Shown one piece after another: positions 44,781 through 56,429 of a DNA stretch of 64,000 nucleotides. The notes beneath the pieces were generated by a model. It searched no databases. It was not told the DNA's origin and saw only the letters and a list, made by a program, of their open reading frames with translations. Numbering within the stretch: the stretch's first letter is position 1; every line of letters starts with the position of its first letter. The stretch lies in contig NC_079881.1 of the NCBI RefSeq assembly GCF_029227915.1, forward strand, positions 8,556,001 through 8,620,000, read 5' to 3'. The translations under genes were made by a program, and so were the position numbers. The stretch comes from Hydractinia symbiolongicarpus (lineage: Eukaryota; Cnidaria; Hydrozoa; Anthoathecata; Hydractiniidae).

Positions 44781-45422
44781 ACAAAGATTGATTTATATAA
44801 TTAAAGAAAATTGGATGCTATTGCTGTTGAGCAAAGACATTGATCAAGATTGGATCAACGAAATTTGAACGAAAGACACGTATGAAACGAAAATAGTTCA
44901 GTAAGCTCATTCGCTACTTGACTTGACTGACCCTTTTTTTTGAACTGCTTAATAATTTAATTGACATTTAAGAACGTTTTTAGACAGCCATCTTTGACGT
45001 TACGAAATCGATATTTTTGCTTGATTGCAAAGATATTTACGGATTTGATTGAAGTTTCTTTTTTTTGTTTCTTGTGTGCCAGCACGTGGTTTAGACATAA
45101 GTATAGTTTTTGGTTTTACAGCTTATGGTTTGGGGCTATAGAAGAGTACGAATTCATGTTTTTTCTTGGTTTGTTTTGATACGTGGAGTTGTTGTTTAGA
45201 CTTATTTATTTTGAAGGTTGTTTTATTTTAGTTTCTAAACGCGTGTTTCTTTACATGCCATTTTTCTGTTTTGTGCATAAGAAAAAGTTTACTCCTGTTG
45301 GGTACAGACTGCTGTTTACCCTCTTTGTGGATAAGAATTAGATCGAGATAGATTTTGGCTCCTGTTAGGCACAGGATACTTTGTAAGTGTTTGGGTATAC
45401 TTCTATTTTAAAGCTTCTGAAG

Positions 45423-48400
45423 ATGTCTGATCTACAAAAGAAAATTAATCAAAGAAAGGCTATCCGCATCCAAACTTCCTCGGTTATTAAAAGAATAGAA
45501 AAGCAGCTTAGTGATGAAAATGCTACTCATGTAAAGTTACTAGGTTTACAGAATAACCTTGTTAACAAGATTGAGCAGCTAAACATGTTGAATGATGAAG
45601 TTTTAGCTCTGTTGAAACCAGAGGAAGTTGAACAGGACGTTCTAGAAAGTATGGAATATACTGATCCCACACATGAACTTCTTGCAGCGGTCACGTTAAA
45701 GTTACAATCTTTATCGTTGTCCCCTCCATCTGAGGTTGACCATCACGGCCCAGATTCTGTAAGAAGTGTGTCCTCTCGTTGTCGTTTACCAAAATTTGAA
45801 CTGCCAATTTTTAAAGGAGACCCCCTATGCTGGCAAGGATTTTGGGATCAGTTTAGCGCGTCGATTCATGACAACGAAGAGATTTCTGATATTGATCGAT
45901 TTAATTATCTGAAGAGATATGTCGAAGGTCAAGCTTCTGAGACAATATCTGGATTAAGTTTAAGTTCAACAAACTATAAAGAGGCCATTAAAATTTTAAC
46001 CGAACGTTATGGCAATCCACAGGTGCTGATATCAGCACACATGGATTGTCTAATTCGTCTGAACAAGGTAACTAATAAATCTGACATTGTGTCTTTACGG
46101 AAACTTTATAACGGAATTGAAAACTGTACTAGGAATTTGAGTGCATTAAAGTTGGACATTTCTGCATATGGAAGTTTGTTGATTCCTCTATTAAAAGAAA
46201 AGTTACCGGATGATCTAAATATGATAATTGCTAGGAAATTTGGAAGCGATATTTGGACGCTTGAACGCCTTATGATCTTTTTTAACGATGAACTGACTTC
46301 TTACGAAAATTGTAAACCTGTCGTAAAGCCAAGTGCAGAGGGAAAAATGAAAAGAAATGATGAGTTTTTTACATCAAGTTGCTTGCATAGGCAAAACTTC
46401 TTGTTAAATAAGTCCAAAAGTTGTTTATACTGTAATGGAAATGATCATTTGGCAAGTCGATGTAGGTCTGTGACAGAGGTTGTTACAAGAAAGGAATTGT
46501 TACGTAAGCAAGGTCGTTGCTTTGTATGCCTAGCAACTGGACACTTAGGAAAAAACTGTCCTAGCAACTATTCTTGTCGAAAATGCAAACACAGACATCA
46601 CATTTCCATTTGTTCTTCTGATGGTTCGCAAGCAGGTGCTCATCACAACAATTTTGTATCATCATACAGTGGTGTTTTAATGCAAACTGCTTCTGCTGAT
46701 GTATCTGATACATCAGGCAATGCAAAAAAGCACACGCGGATTCTATTCGATAGTGGCAGTCAGAGAAGCTATCTATCTCAGGACTTATGTAAGACTTTAA
46801 AATTAAAACCGTTAAGAAAGGAAAAGGTTATTGTTAAGACTTTCGGAAGTGACGATTCCAGGGTTCAGGATCTCCAAGTTTACCAGGTTAAGATTAAACA
46901 TAAGAACTGTCATGGATTTTGTTTTGTTGAAGCATACTGTGTTCCAAATGTTTGTAGTCCGTTGACCCACCAATACCTTGAGTTTGTAAAAGCAAGTTAC
47001 CCTCATGTGGAAGGTTTAGAGTTGGCTGATAGAAACGTGAATTGTCGGGATTTGAATGTAAACTTATTGATTGGGCTAGATTTCTATTATAGTTTTTTTA
47101 CTGGGAAAATGAAAAAGGGTTCGGGGGGACCTGTAGCATTGGAAACTACGTTGGGTTGGGTCTTAAGTGGAAAATACGAGTCCGAGGAGCAGAAACAGCA
47201 CCGTTTGCAAACACAGCATGTTATGAAAGTGGAAGTTGAGAAGAAAAATGAGTTACTAAGAAATGAGTTAAAGAAATTTTGGCAGGTTGAATCTGTAGGG
47301 GGTCAAGAAATTTCTGTAATTAATGATTTTGAAAATCATATTTATCATGATGGATCACGCTATGTGACAAGGTTACCTTTCAAGCCTGATCACGATCCAT
47401 TACCTGATAATTATTTTGTAAGCGAAAGAAGACTTAGATCCACGGCCAAGAAACTGCATGCTCTAGGAATTTATGATGACTATGATAACATTTTTAAGCA
47501 ATACGTCCAGGAAGGTATAATTGAAAAAGTAGGTCACAATGAATTAATCAGAGAAAGTGGTAATGTCCATTATCTCCCACACAGGGCAGTTGTGAGGGAA
47601 GATAAGCAAACCACTAAGATTAGGGTTGTATTTGATGCATCCAGTAAGGCAAACGGTCCTTCTCTTAACGATTGTTTATACTCAGGTCCAAACTTATTAT
47701 GTAAGATCTTTGATGTACTTTTTAGGTTTCGGTTGAACAAGATTGCAATTATTGCCGATATCAGGCAAGCCTTTTTAAATATTAGTATTGATCAACCTCA
47801 CCGTGATTTTTTGCGATTCTTATGGTTTGAGGAGAACAAAGTGGTAATTTATCGTTTCCTCAGAGTTGTTTTTGGTTTAACAAGCAGCCCTTTTCTTTTA
47901 AATGGAACAATTCGTCAGCATTTAAATAAATTCTTAGATATGTATTCCGCGATTGTGAAAAAATTGGGTGAAGATTTGTATGTAGATGACACGACAACCG
48001 GTTGTAATTCTGTTGAAGAAGGGAAAAAATTTCAAGAAGTTGCCGTGGATGTGATGAGTAAGGCTGGATTTGAATTAAGGAAATGGTTTACTAATAATAA
48101 TGAACTACAAGTTTTTTTTGATAGGCGAAAGGGGTGTGATAAGACTATTGGAGATGACATGACTTTTGCTAAAAGCCAAGTTAATGGAATAAATAAAGAC
48201 TATAGTCATAAGGTTTTAGGATTAACATGGGATAAACACACTGATTGTTTTCTGTTTGATTTTAACGAATTTATCAGAAAATCTAAGCCATGTTCTTTCA
48301 CAAAGAGGAATGTTTTAAGTTTATCTGCTTCTATGTACGATCCACTTGGAATTATTTCTCCTATTACAGCTCAAATTAAAACTTTTTTTCAGTCCTTGTG

Positions 48401-49607
48401 CGTGGATAAATCGGATTGGGATGAAGTTATTTCAGGTGGTATTGAGGCTAGATGGATCGATCTGTTAGAAAAAATTGAGTTTTTGAGCGTAGTCCGCGTA
48501 CCAAGGTTTTCCTTCGTTGATTGGACCGAAGTTGTATCTGCAGAGTTGCATGGGTTTTGTGATAGTTCTCTTAGTTTATACTGTGCTCTTGTCTATGTGA
48601 GGATTGTTACCAAGGTTGGGATCAAAGTATTTTTTTGGACGTCGAAGACCAGGGTTTCACCACTGAAAACTCTTTCTATCCCTAGGCTTGAACTATTAGG
48701 ATGTTTATTGCTTTCTACTTTGATTGAGGATGTCACGAGGGCTATTGCTGGAAGGATAAAAATAGATCGCATTGTTGGCTGGACAGACTCACAAGTAGCT
48801 CTTTGTTGGATCAGGGGTAAAGAGAGAACTTGGAAGTCCTGGATTGAGAATAGGGTGGTGAAAATAAGGAAAATTGTTTCACCTGACATGTGGTTTCACG
48901 TAGCTGGCGTAGAGAATCCTGCTGATCCACCAACAAGATCTATCGATGATTTTGTGAGTCTTTTTAATGGTATTTGGTTTAACGGTCCTTCTTTTCTTTT
49001 AAACGACAACATTCATTATGACGTAACAACTGACTTTTCAAAAACTGAAGTGGAAAAGGAGCTAAAAGCTTCGACTGACATACAAAACGTACTGACTGTT
49101 ACTGAACAGAATGCGGTTGACTTGAACGAAATCGTTGATTTCTCTCGATATGGATCATTAAACAAATTAATTCACGTCGTAGCCTACGTTATTCGCTTTA
49201 AGAACAATTTGATAGCAAAGATACGTAAAAATGAAGAATCAAACAACGATGAAAACCTGAATGTCGATGAAGTAACCAAATCTTTGGACCATATTGTACG
49301 TGCCGAACAGCAAGCTATGACCAAAAATTCGAATTTTAATAAAACAAAGTCGAATTTAAATGTTTACCAGGATACTGAAGGATTTTTTAGACTGAAAAGT
49401 CGTTTTGGTGAATCAAAGTTAACAGACGATCAAAAGCACCCGCTTTTACTTCGAGAAGGAAGTCATGTGACAATGTTAATCGTTCGAAATGCCCACGAAG
49501 AGGTATTGCATTTTGGAGTGGAATCAACGTTGGCGAAGATTAGAGAAAGATTTTGGATTTTGCGTGGCAGGAAGACAGTGAGAAATGTTTTACGACGATG
49601 CGTAATA
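45423..49607 (+). CDS. BEL gag-pol, N-terminal 1395 codons (interrupted)
   Basis: The start is placed at the ATG of 45423 (MSDLQKK), since the upstream in-frame ATG at 45387 adds residues unlike gag. Order: coiled gag with the BEL gag box (PKFELPIFKGDPLCWQGFW); three Cys/His knuckles (about 334-347 CLYCNGNDHLASRC, 366-380, 384-396); aspartic protease with FDSGSQRSYLS (about 441). Then come the Pao-type RT (RVVFDASSKANGPSLND, catalytic YVDDTTTG about 852), RNase H (CDSSLSLY, WTDSQVALCWI about 1118) and the start of the integrase zinc region (HEEVLHFGVESTLAKIR). The first Cys of the final CxxC is the last recognisable residue before the insertion; 21 codons of element sequence follow to a stop at 49670. 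All visible catalytic residues are intact. Confidence 0.95.
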
Positions 49608-49753
49608 GGCTTATTTAGCAAGAAGACGCGAACGCGGGATTTCTCAGAGGAAAACCCGAGAAAGGACTAGGCCCGAGCATTTTCACCGCGTCTTGTTTCG
49701 TTCGGAACTTGATTTTACAACATTTGACGTCGTGAACAGAACGTGGTTGGAAA

Positions 49754-50749
49754 ATGGAAGCAACAAGCAAGAAAAGGTAGGTAAATCATGAAAATATAAC
49801 TGATTTTCGATGCATGTATCTTGAGAACTTTACATACAATGATTTTTACTATAAAATATGATATTAACATAAGTAAATACAAACTCAAAATGAAAACAAC
49901 AAAGTGCACCTCTACTGGCTAGGCTCTGGTAGCACCTAAAAAACAACCAAATTTCTTCAAAGAATAATAAAAAATATATAAACTCTCGTTTTTAGATCTG
50001 TTATGCAATGGACTGAAGAAAAAGACATGGAGATGATGCGACAAATGACAGCCAGTGGAATTTTCTCCCATAAGTGTGGTAGTAGGGAACGTGGCCAAGT
50101 TTGGCAAAACATTGCAGCAATTTTGAATTTAATGGAAGGATATGCAGTGAATCCCAGATCGGTAAGAGATCGCTTCACTAATCTTATGCGAAAGTACAAG
50201 GCTAAAAATAATAAAGAAATAAGAGGTTCGGGACTTGGTGGAGACCCACCAACAGAGTTTGATACCTTATTGGAAGATTTAATAGAACTGAGTGACGAAT
50301 GTGATCTGAAACACGAACTTGCTGTAGAAGAGAAGAAAAACTCTGCAAATTTAGAGCAGCAGAAAGCACTAGAGGTTAGACAGACAGCCATGGAAAGAAT
50401 GAGCGAAACTAAGAAAAGAAATGGTGACGAAAATGAAGAACCAAGTAGCTCGAAAAGAAATAGACGCTCAACATCAGAAACTATAGATTTTTTGCGGCAA
50501 AAGATGGCTCATGATAAAGAATTACAGGAGCAGAAGGAAGCTAAGCGATGTGAAAAAATTAACCTACAAAAATCCCAAATGGATCAGACAACAAATATGC
50601 TCACAGCTTTTCAGTCGAGCATCCAACAACAAGCAGTACAACATGCAGATCAACAGAGAAATATTTTACAACTCATAAACCAACAACAACAACAATTCCA
50701 AATGTTCATGACTATGTTTTCTCAAAATAAAAATAATGATAAAAATTGA
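49754..50749 (+). CDS. Harbinger Myb/SANT-like DNA-binding protein, two exons
   Basis: A short first exon 49754-49776 (MEATSKK) joins 49996-50749 through GTAGGT and TTTTTAG in phase, giving 258 aa. MQWTEEKDMEMMRQM, then RGQVWQNIAAILN, then VRDRFTNLMRKYKAK is a trihelix Myb/SANT-like fold (about residues 10-85). A Lys/Glu-rich coiled segment (RQKMAHDKELQEQKEAKR) and a Gln-rich tail (QQAVQHADQQRNILQ, QQQQQFQMF) follow. In Harbinger elements this partner carries the nuclease into the nucleus and binds the ends. The second exon alone would also be open from 50003, so the first exon is a well-supported inference. Confidence 0.85.
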
Positions 50750-51081
50750 ACTTTTGCCACACTTGGAACTTTAAACGTTGAAATGTTTTGTTGTTATTTT
50801 TTGTTGTGATAGTCAAATCATCAAAAGCTACTTTTTCTACAAGATTGTATATGTTATTATACAAAAAACCTTTTGTCTTATGAGACTTGAAAGTATGGTT
50901 TAAAAAAAAACAGTGTGAGGAATCACATTTCAAAGAGAAATAAGTTTTGTTCTCAGAATTTTGATATTTTTTAAAATATATTTATTGTGTTTTTATAAAG
51001 ACACCTACATACTGTATATATTAGAAACTGATATTTTTTGCTAAATATATTTATATATTTTGTTCATAGTCTTGTGTATAT

Positions 51082-52161
51082 TCATTGAAAATATTCTTGT
51101 AGAGTCGGTGGCTCCTCTTCGAAATAACTGGAGGTCATGTTTCCATACAAACATGTACGTGCATTATGCAATATACCACAAACCAGCACTGTCTTGCCAA
51201 CTGGACTTCGGCCAAGTGTCATATCCTTCTTGTAATCCACGAATTTAAAGAAATTTTTTACATCGCCAAACAACCATTCTACCGACACTCGTACTGCACT
51301 CATGGCTTTGTTGTAATTTTTTTGAGCGGGTGTAATGTTTGGTGCTCGATGTGGTGTTTGTATATGCACAGACAGAGGATAAGCAGGGTCCCCATAAATG
51401 CAAAGTGCTTGACCGTTATACCATGCATGGGCTTGTAGTTCTGCTAATGTCCCTGATTGATGCAGCATGGTGCTGTCGTGTCGTCTTCCTTCAAATGGCC
51501 CTTTGAAGTTAGCAATAAGTCCATTTGGCAAAGCAATACTCTGAAACTTCAGAGCGTGCACACGTTTATGACCATTGTAACACACTCTTTGGTTTTGTTT
51601 GGGCCTGGCTATTCTTATGACAGTTCCATCAACAAAACCGAAACAATTCAGCAGCGGTGCACCTTTCTGATATATCGTGTCTGAATATTGTTGCAGTTTG
51701 GCCGGTTGTAAGAAAGCTTGGTTCCATGAGTTTAATCTGTGATTGTGATTTTCATAAACAAAGTCTAATACAGTGTTGTAAATCAAGCATAACTCGGTAG
51801 GATTACGTCCAAAACTAGCAACCATATCTGTATATCGGCAAGGGAATGCTAAGCGCTTGAGAAAGATGCATAACCCCTCCATTCCTGAGCAAACTGTTCT
51901 TTGACTAGTCACAATTTTATCTGGTAATTGGAGGGCATTTTTCAAATCACTCAAATCTGTTTGGCGAAATCTCAGTTCAGTTAGACAGCGTTGATCATCC
52001 CATAAGTTCATGTCAAATGTAGGAAAATTCCAGTAAGGATAAAGTTCTCTTGACATATTTAACTCTGTTAACAAGAAATATTCCTCGTCGTCGATCGCAT
52101 CAAAAGCATACGCAAGAAGAATAGCTTCACGAACCTCTCGAAGCCCTTGAACAGCTGCCAT
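51082..52161 (-). CDS. Harbinger transposase, HARBI1-type DDE nuclease
   Basis: A single open frame of 359 aa, the usual length. An N-terminal helix-turn-helix region (FRQTDLSDLKNALQLP, MEGLCIFLKRLAFPCRY, DMVASFGRN) precedes the DDE_4 core: CFGFVDGTVIRI (first Asp), ALCIYGDPAYPL (second Asp) and VRVSVEWLFGDVKNFFKF (Glu). HDSTMLHQSG lies between the first two. All three catalytic acids are present. It is convergent to the Myb-like gene, with stops about 330 bp apart. It needs that partner for nuclear import and end binding in characterised members. Confidence 0.93.
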   Translation of the reverse strand: MAAVQGLREVREAILLAYAFDAIDDEEYFLLTELNMSRELYPYWNFPTFDMNLWDDQRCLTELRFRQTDLSDLKNALQLPDKIVTSQRTVCSGMEGLCIFLKRLAFPCRYTDMVASFGRNPTELCLIYNTVLDFVYENHNHRLNSWNQAFLQPAKLQQYSDTIYQKGAPLLNCFGFVDGTVIRIARPKQNQRVCYNGHKRVHALKFQSIALPNGLIANFKGPFEGRRHDSTMLHQSGTLAELQAHAWYNGQALCIYGDPAYPLSVHIQTPHRAPNITPAQKNYNKAMSAVRVSVEWLFGDVKNFFKFVDYKKDMTLGRSPVGKTVLVCGILHNARTCLYGNMTSSYFEEEPPTLQEYFQ

Positions 52162-52280
52162 ATTTGTTTACTTTTTTCCGCGCAATTGCTAAATCAAACT
52201 TTCGCTAAACATTTGGAGGGAACGGCATCTTATCACAACGGCGTTTCAAACAGCGTTGGCGTCTTCTTGCTAAATAAGCC

Positions 52281-53434
52281 TAATATGTCGGCGATTTCAA
52301 GGACGAACGATGACCTCACCAGAAAGTCCGGATCTTCCTGTTTTCCGAGTGGATCATCTGACGCAAGCTTTTGCTACGACAGGGCTTGATTACGCCGGTC
52401 CTCTATTTGTAAGGATTCACGGACATTCCTGCTCAAAGGTATACATTTTACTTTTTACTTGTGCTAGTAGTCGCGCAATCCACCTTGAACTCACGCCTGA
52501 CATGAAATCACCTGCGTTCATCCGAGGCTTTAAGCGATTCGTTTCAAGAAGAGGAAAACCAAATGAAATTGTAAGTGACAATTTCAAAACATTTAAGTCG
52601 TCCGAGGTTAAAGCTTATATGTTAAAAATGAGAATTGGTCAACGCTTCATTCTACCAGCCTCCCCATGGTGGGGTGGATTTTATGAACGTCTTGTTCGTT
52701 CCGTAAAAACATCTCTTAAGAAAATACTAAGAAAGTCGTTTCTAACGTTTGAAGAGTTACAAACTGTTTTATGTGAAGTCGAGAGTGTAATCAATTCAAG
52801 ACCACTCTGTTATGCGAGTGATGAAGACGTTGGAGCTATGATCACCCCTAATCATCTTATCTTTGGGAGATCATTGAACCATGCTACAACTAATAATCAA
52901 CCGATTACTGTATTAGATGTGACCGAATGCACTCGAAGAGTCCTTCGTTTAAGAACAGTCTTAGAACATTTTTGGAAACGCTTTAGTATAACTTATTTGA
53001 ACGAACTGAGGCAACGACACCTTTACGAAAGGAAGAAGACAGCAGACGCAGAGTTGAGGCTGAATGATATTGTACTCATCAAGGACGACACACCCACACC
53101 ACGCTCGCAATGGAAAATCGGAAAGATAGAAAAATTAATTGTTGGAAAGGACGGTCGAACTCGAGGTGCAAAATTAAAAGTGAATTCGACATCAGGCCGG
53201 TCAACTTATGTGCATCGACCTGTTCAAAAGTTAATACCGTTCGAAGTGATAGAAGAAGAGGTGAAGGCAACTGAGGCGGAAGATAATCAACTTTATCCTA
53301 TGGTCATCGACGAACAGAGTTCAGGTAGTTCAGGTGGTGCGTGCGATGAACACCGCGTAGAAAGTAGAGTACGCCGGCGGGCTGCGATAGAGGGGCAGAA
53401 CTTTCGTCGTTTTAAGGACAAGTATAGTAATTGA
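52281..53434 (+). CDS. BEL pol C-terminal part: integrase core (interrupted)
   Basis: This resumes the gag-pol frame on the far side of the Harbinger element. It begins with the second Cys of the zinc motif, then the catalytic core with LDYAGPLFV (Asp), SDNFKTFK (Asp) and PWWGGFYERLVR (Glu), then the BEL C-terminal region (INSRPLCYAS, LTPNHLIFGR-like, DIVLIKDD). The stop is at 53434, 12 bp before the polypurine tract. If the insertion and one copy of the duplicated TAATA are discounted, both halves are in the same frame, so the BEL element was coding-competent before the hit. It has no own promoter here. Confidence 0.92.
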
Positions 53435-53446
53435 TTTCTGTCAATT

Positions 53447-53458
53447 ACGGGGGGAGGA
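53447..53458 (+). promoter_or_regulatory. BEL polypurine tract
   Basis: ACGGGGGGAGGA immediately before the 3' LTR, the plus-strand primer. Confidence 0.85.
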
Positions 53459-53660
53459 TGAAGAAAATAGCTTTTCTGTATAATAGCTTTTCTGTATAGT
53501 TTCTTTTATTATGTTAGACAATACGTTGTATTTTGATTGGTTTATTTTACGGCGCATGCGTTAATGTAAAAACGTTGTAAACTCTGAAACAGCGTGGTTA
53601 GACCCGCGAAGAATTTAATAAAAACAGACAGAGTTATTTCTCTTTTTTCTGGTTTTTAAA
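53459..53660 (+). repeat. BEL 3' LTR
   Basis: Identical to 44561-44762 by eye over 202 bp; followed by GGCTC. Confidence 0.93.
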
Positions 53661-53665
53661 GGCTC

Positions 53666-56425
53666 TTTATAGGAGAACAGAGGTTTCTACTGTTACATGT
53701 ATGTTAGCAATTTATTATGTATAAATATGCCTCAGGGTAAGATATCAAAGTTTCCAATAATCTGTTAGGTTTACTGAATTTTGTTTGATCTGACCTACAT
53801 ACTAACTATGAGTATAGCCTAACGCAACTATGACATCATAACCATTGAAACTTTAAATTGCTTCTAGTCAACATTAGAGTAAAAATAAATAATAAAAACA
53901 TGTCTGTCATGTCACATCATACTTCATTTTAAGTGAAGAAAATAAAAAAAAAAGTTTGACCTTTGTTTCCCATTACCGCGAACGTTTGTCTGTTTTATAT
54001 AATAATGTTTTGAGTAAAAAATTTTGGAATGAATTTCTCTACAAATTGTCATTTTGCTCGATATTCAGCAAATTATAAAGTGTAACCTTTCTGGAGTATG
54101 GCATTGAAAAATAGGTGCAACTTACACTCGTTTTTCCGTAGTATATTTCGTGCACATTAACCAATCACAGAAAAACTTAACCACATAAGAATATAAAAAC
54201 CATTTCCGTTAAGGTGGATTTCCACTTAAAATCAAACAAATCGGAAAAAAGCAATAAAAATACTGAAATTTGATTAAATATCTGCTAATTATTTTGTTTT
54301 TAAAATTTTTTGTTCCTGAAAGTTGACTGGCTTTAAAACTTTCTGCTTTCTTAGCATTGAAATAATCCACTCCGCCGCTATTCCTTTGCAGGCTTAATTT
54401 TGTTTTAAAAAGATTTAATCTTTGACGTCAGTTAACTAGAGAATTGATATTAAAACTGGCTGAACTGACTTGAACAACGCTCAATCAATAGTCATGATAA
54501 TGCCAAACCTACAATCTTGGGCGACGTTTTTGGTTATAAAATATGGTGTAGGTAGGACCAGCTCATACACGTTGTTAACATTTCTGAAAGTACTGAGAGA
54601 AAAAGATATTTTTATTTTCCCATTTTTTGCTAAAATTGACCCAGTCCCAAGTCATTTAACGTACAAAACGCCTCAGATTATTCTGGGGCCTGTTAACAAT
54701 ACAGTTGATAACTCCAGCATTCATTTTATCAAATCACTTTCTCGAGTCTCTTGAACTTTCGTTAATACTTCATGGAGAAAGACATAAACAGAAAAATAAC
54801 TGATACAAATATAATCTGATTTCTAACATATATACATTGTGCTTTTAAACAATTTTGGCAGAGCTACATATCAGTCCAGAACCTTTAGGACTGTGAAATA
54901 TTTCTGCCAAGTAATTGTAAAAAATATTTAGTAAAATAAAAAAAATAATAAACCTTTGTAAATAAGCAAAATAGAAAGAAAATAAAACACTTCAACACTA
55001 CAAAACAAAAGTAAGTTCAAATAAAAAAGATATCGTTCTAAATTTTAAACACTTTCTAGACAAAACAGTGATTTTATATATGTCCTTTTTGTTTTTCGAC
55101 CAATAACAAATTGTGCACTTAATAAGGTTCAGCATAATTAACGTAATATATATCTACGATATCTCCAAAATTACATAAGATGTAAACTACATTTATTAAA
55201 ACGCTTAACGTATTTGTCCGAATCATGCTACTAGACACAAAAAGTTATTAAACAAAACAAAGAAGCACGACATTTTATAGTTTGTTACCACTTGCTATTT
55301 TAATATAACGCAGTAAAAAAAAGGAGGTAATTCAGCACGTCTTTTATCTCATTTTCTTTTCGGCTTCCCTTCCACCCTTTCATTAGCGCTCAGGCTGTCA
55401 AATAGTATAACGCTTTCTAAACGTAAGTGTAATACAGCTAGTTATTTATATACTAGTTTATACTTCATGCATTTTTAGCACAAAGTGTAGATTATGAACG
55501 ATTAGTTAGTGCAACACTCCAGTTCTATAAAACATCGCCTAAAAATTTTCTAAAGAGATTCTATTTCGTCGGAATTTTTTTTTATACGCCGGTTTTTACA
55601 ACGGGAAATGTAATTGTTTTGTTATGAATTGGTGTATTGGTATTATTTTGTTTTAATCTGCAACATTTTTTAAAAAATTAGGGTGATAAGAATGCACGAA
55701 AAAAACTTCGATATTTCGACTTACAAGAACACCGTCAAGGAATATTAGAGCCAGTATTAAACACTGCAGGACCTCTGAAGCAAGTTATATATATCTTAAC
55801 ATGGGGAGCAATGATTAGTGCATATTATAGTATCAGGATACGAAATTGTAGGAATCCCGCAACCCCCCCTTGCCTTTGCATTCCACCACGCCACACGCAT
55901 ATCGATGTTAAAAATTCCCAATTAGAAATATTGTCGTCCCAAAGTTTACAAAATTAAAGATAATCTTTGAAGCTCAAAAATAAACAACTTAGCTTTGGTC
56001 TAATTTAGGTAACGCAGTAGTGTTCATCTTATTGGCGTATAGATATTTGAAAATCAAACAAAAACAATAGGGATAATACTAATGATTTGTCAAACTACAG
56101 AGTACCACTGTTTATTCAACATGCTGTCGTCGAGTGTTTATTGTAGCCTCTTTGCAACGGTTGTTGGTTTTCGACTAGTGACTTACACGAAAGTCAAGCT
56201 AATGGCGGGGGAAAATGTATGATCACTGAGGACAAAAACAACAAACTTAAATCATCTTAAATATCACACTGGACATCCAAATACAAATGACAGAAAAGTC
56301 CCATATATAGCTTTATTACCCAGGTAAAGGGCGGCATGTCATTGGTTACAACTTACGTCATAGCGGGCAATAGCAACCGTGTTTAAAGTTTTAATAATCC
56401 ATATAACAACGTATTACTATTATTG
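53666..56425. other. Stretch between BEL and the right satellite array, no gene recognised
   Basis: AT-rich. The frame 54470-54754 (94 codons) has no recognisable domain. The last 130 bp before the array (GGTAAAGGGCGGCATGTC, AACTTACGTCATAGCGGGC) are less AT-rich but do not match the sequence next to the left array. Confidence 0.5.
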
Positions 56426-56429
56426 TATT

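Larger units (their letters stand above)
49608..52280. mobile_element. PIF/Harbinger transposon, structurally complete, 2673 bp
   Basis: The TIR GGCTTATTTAGCAAGAAGAC plus GC is perfect over 22 bp at both ends and similar to 28 bp. TAATA stands on both sides (49603-49607, 52281-52285). Because the tips are A/T-ambiguous this is compatible with the 3-bp TAA-type duplication typical of the superfamily. It encodes the two standard proteins, a Myb/SANT-like protein on plus and a HARBI1-type nuclease on minus, convergent, both open. The insertion is inside the integrase zinc motif of BEL. Confidence 0.93.
44561..53660 (+). mobile_element. BEL/Pao LTR retrotransposon, young, interrupted by Harbinger
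   Basis: The 202-bp LTRs at 44561-44762 and 53459-53660 are identical by eye. GGCTC flanks both sides (44556-44560, 53661-53665), a 5-bp target duplication. The primer site follows the 5' LTR directly and a polypurine tract precedes the 3' LTR. The element without its insertion is 6.4 kb with one long gag-pol frame, split in the integrase by a 2.67-kb PIF/Harbinger transposon. The identical LTRs mean the BEL insertion is recent and the Harbinger insertion more recent still. Confidence 0.95.

Noticed and set aside
50003-50749. Myb-like protein starting at the ATG of 50003
   Set aside because: A short upstream exon with its own ATG, a good donor and an in-phase acceptor extends the protein by ten residues into the usual start of this fold. 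The shorter form is only a fallback.
54470-54754. 94-codon frame as a cargo gene of the giant element
   Set aside because: No recognisable domain and no conserved motif; length is within chance for this composition.
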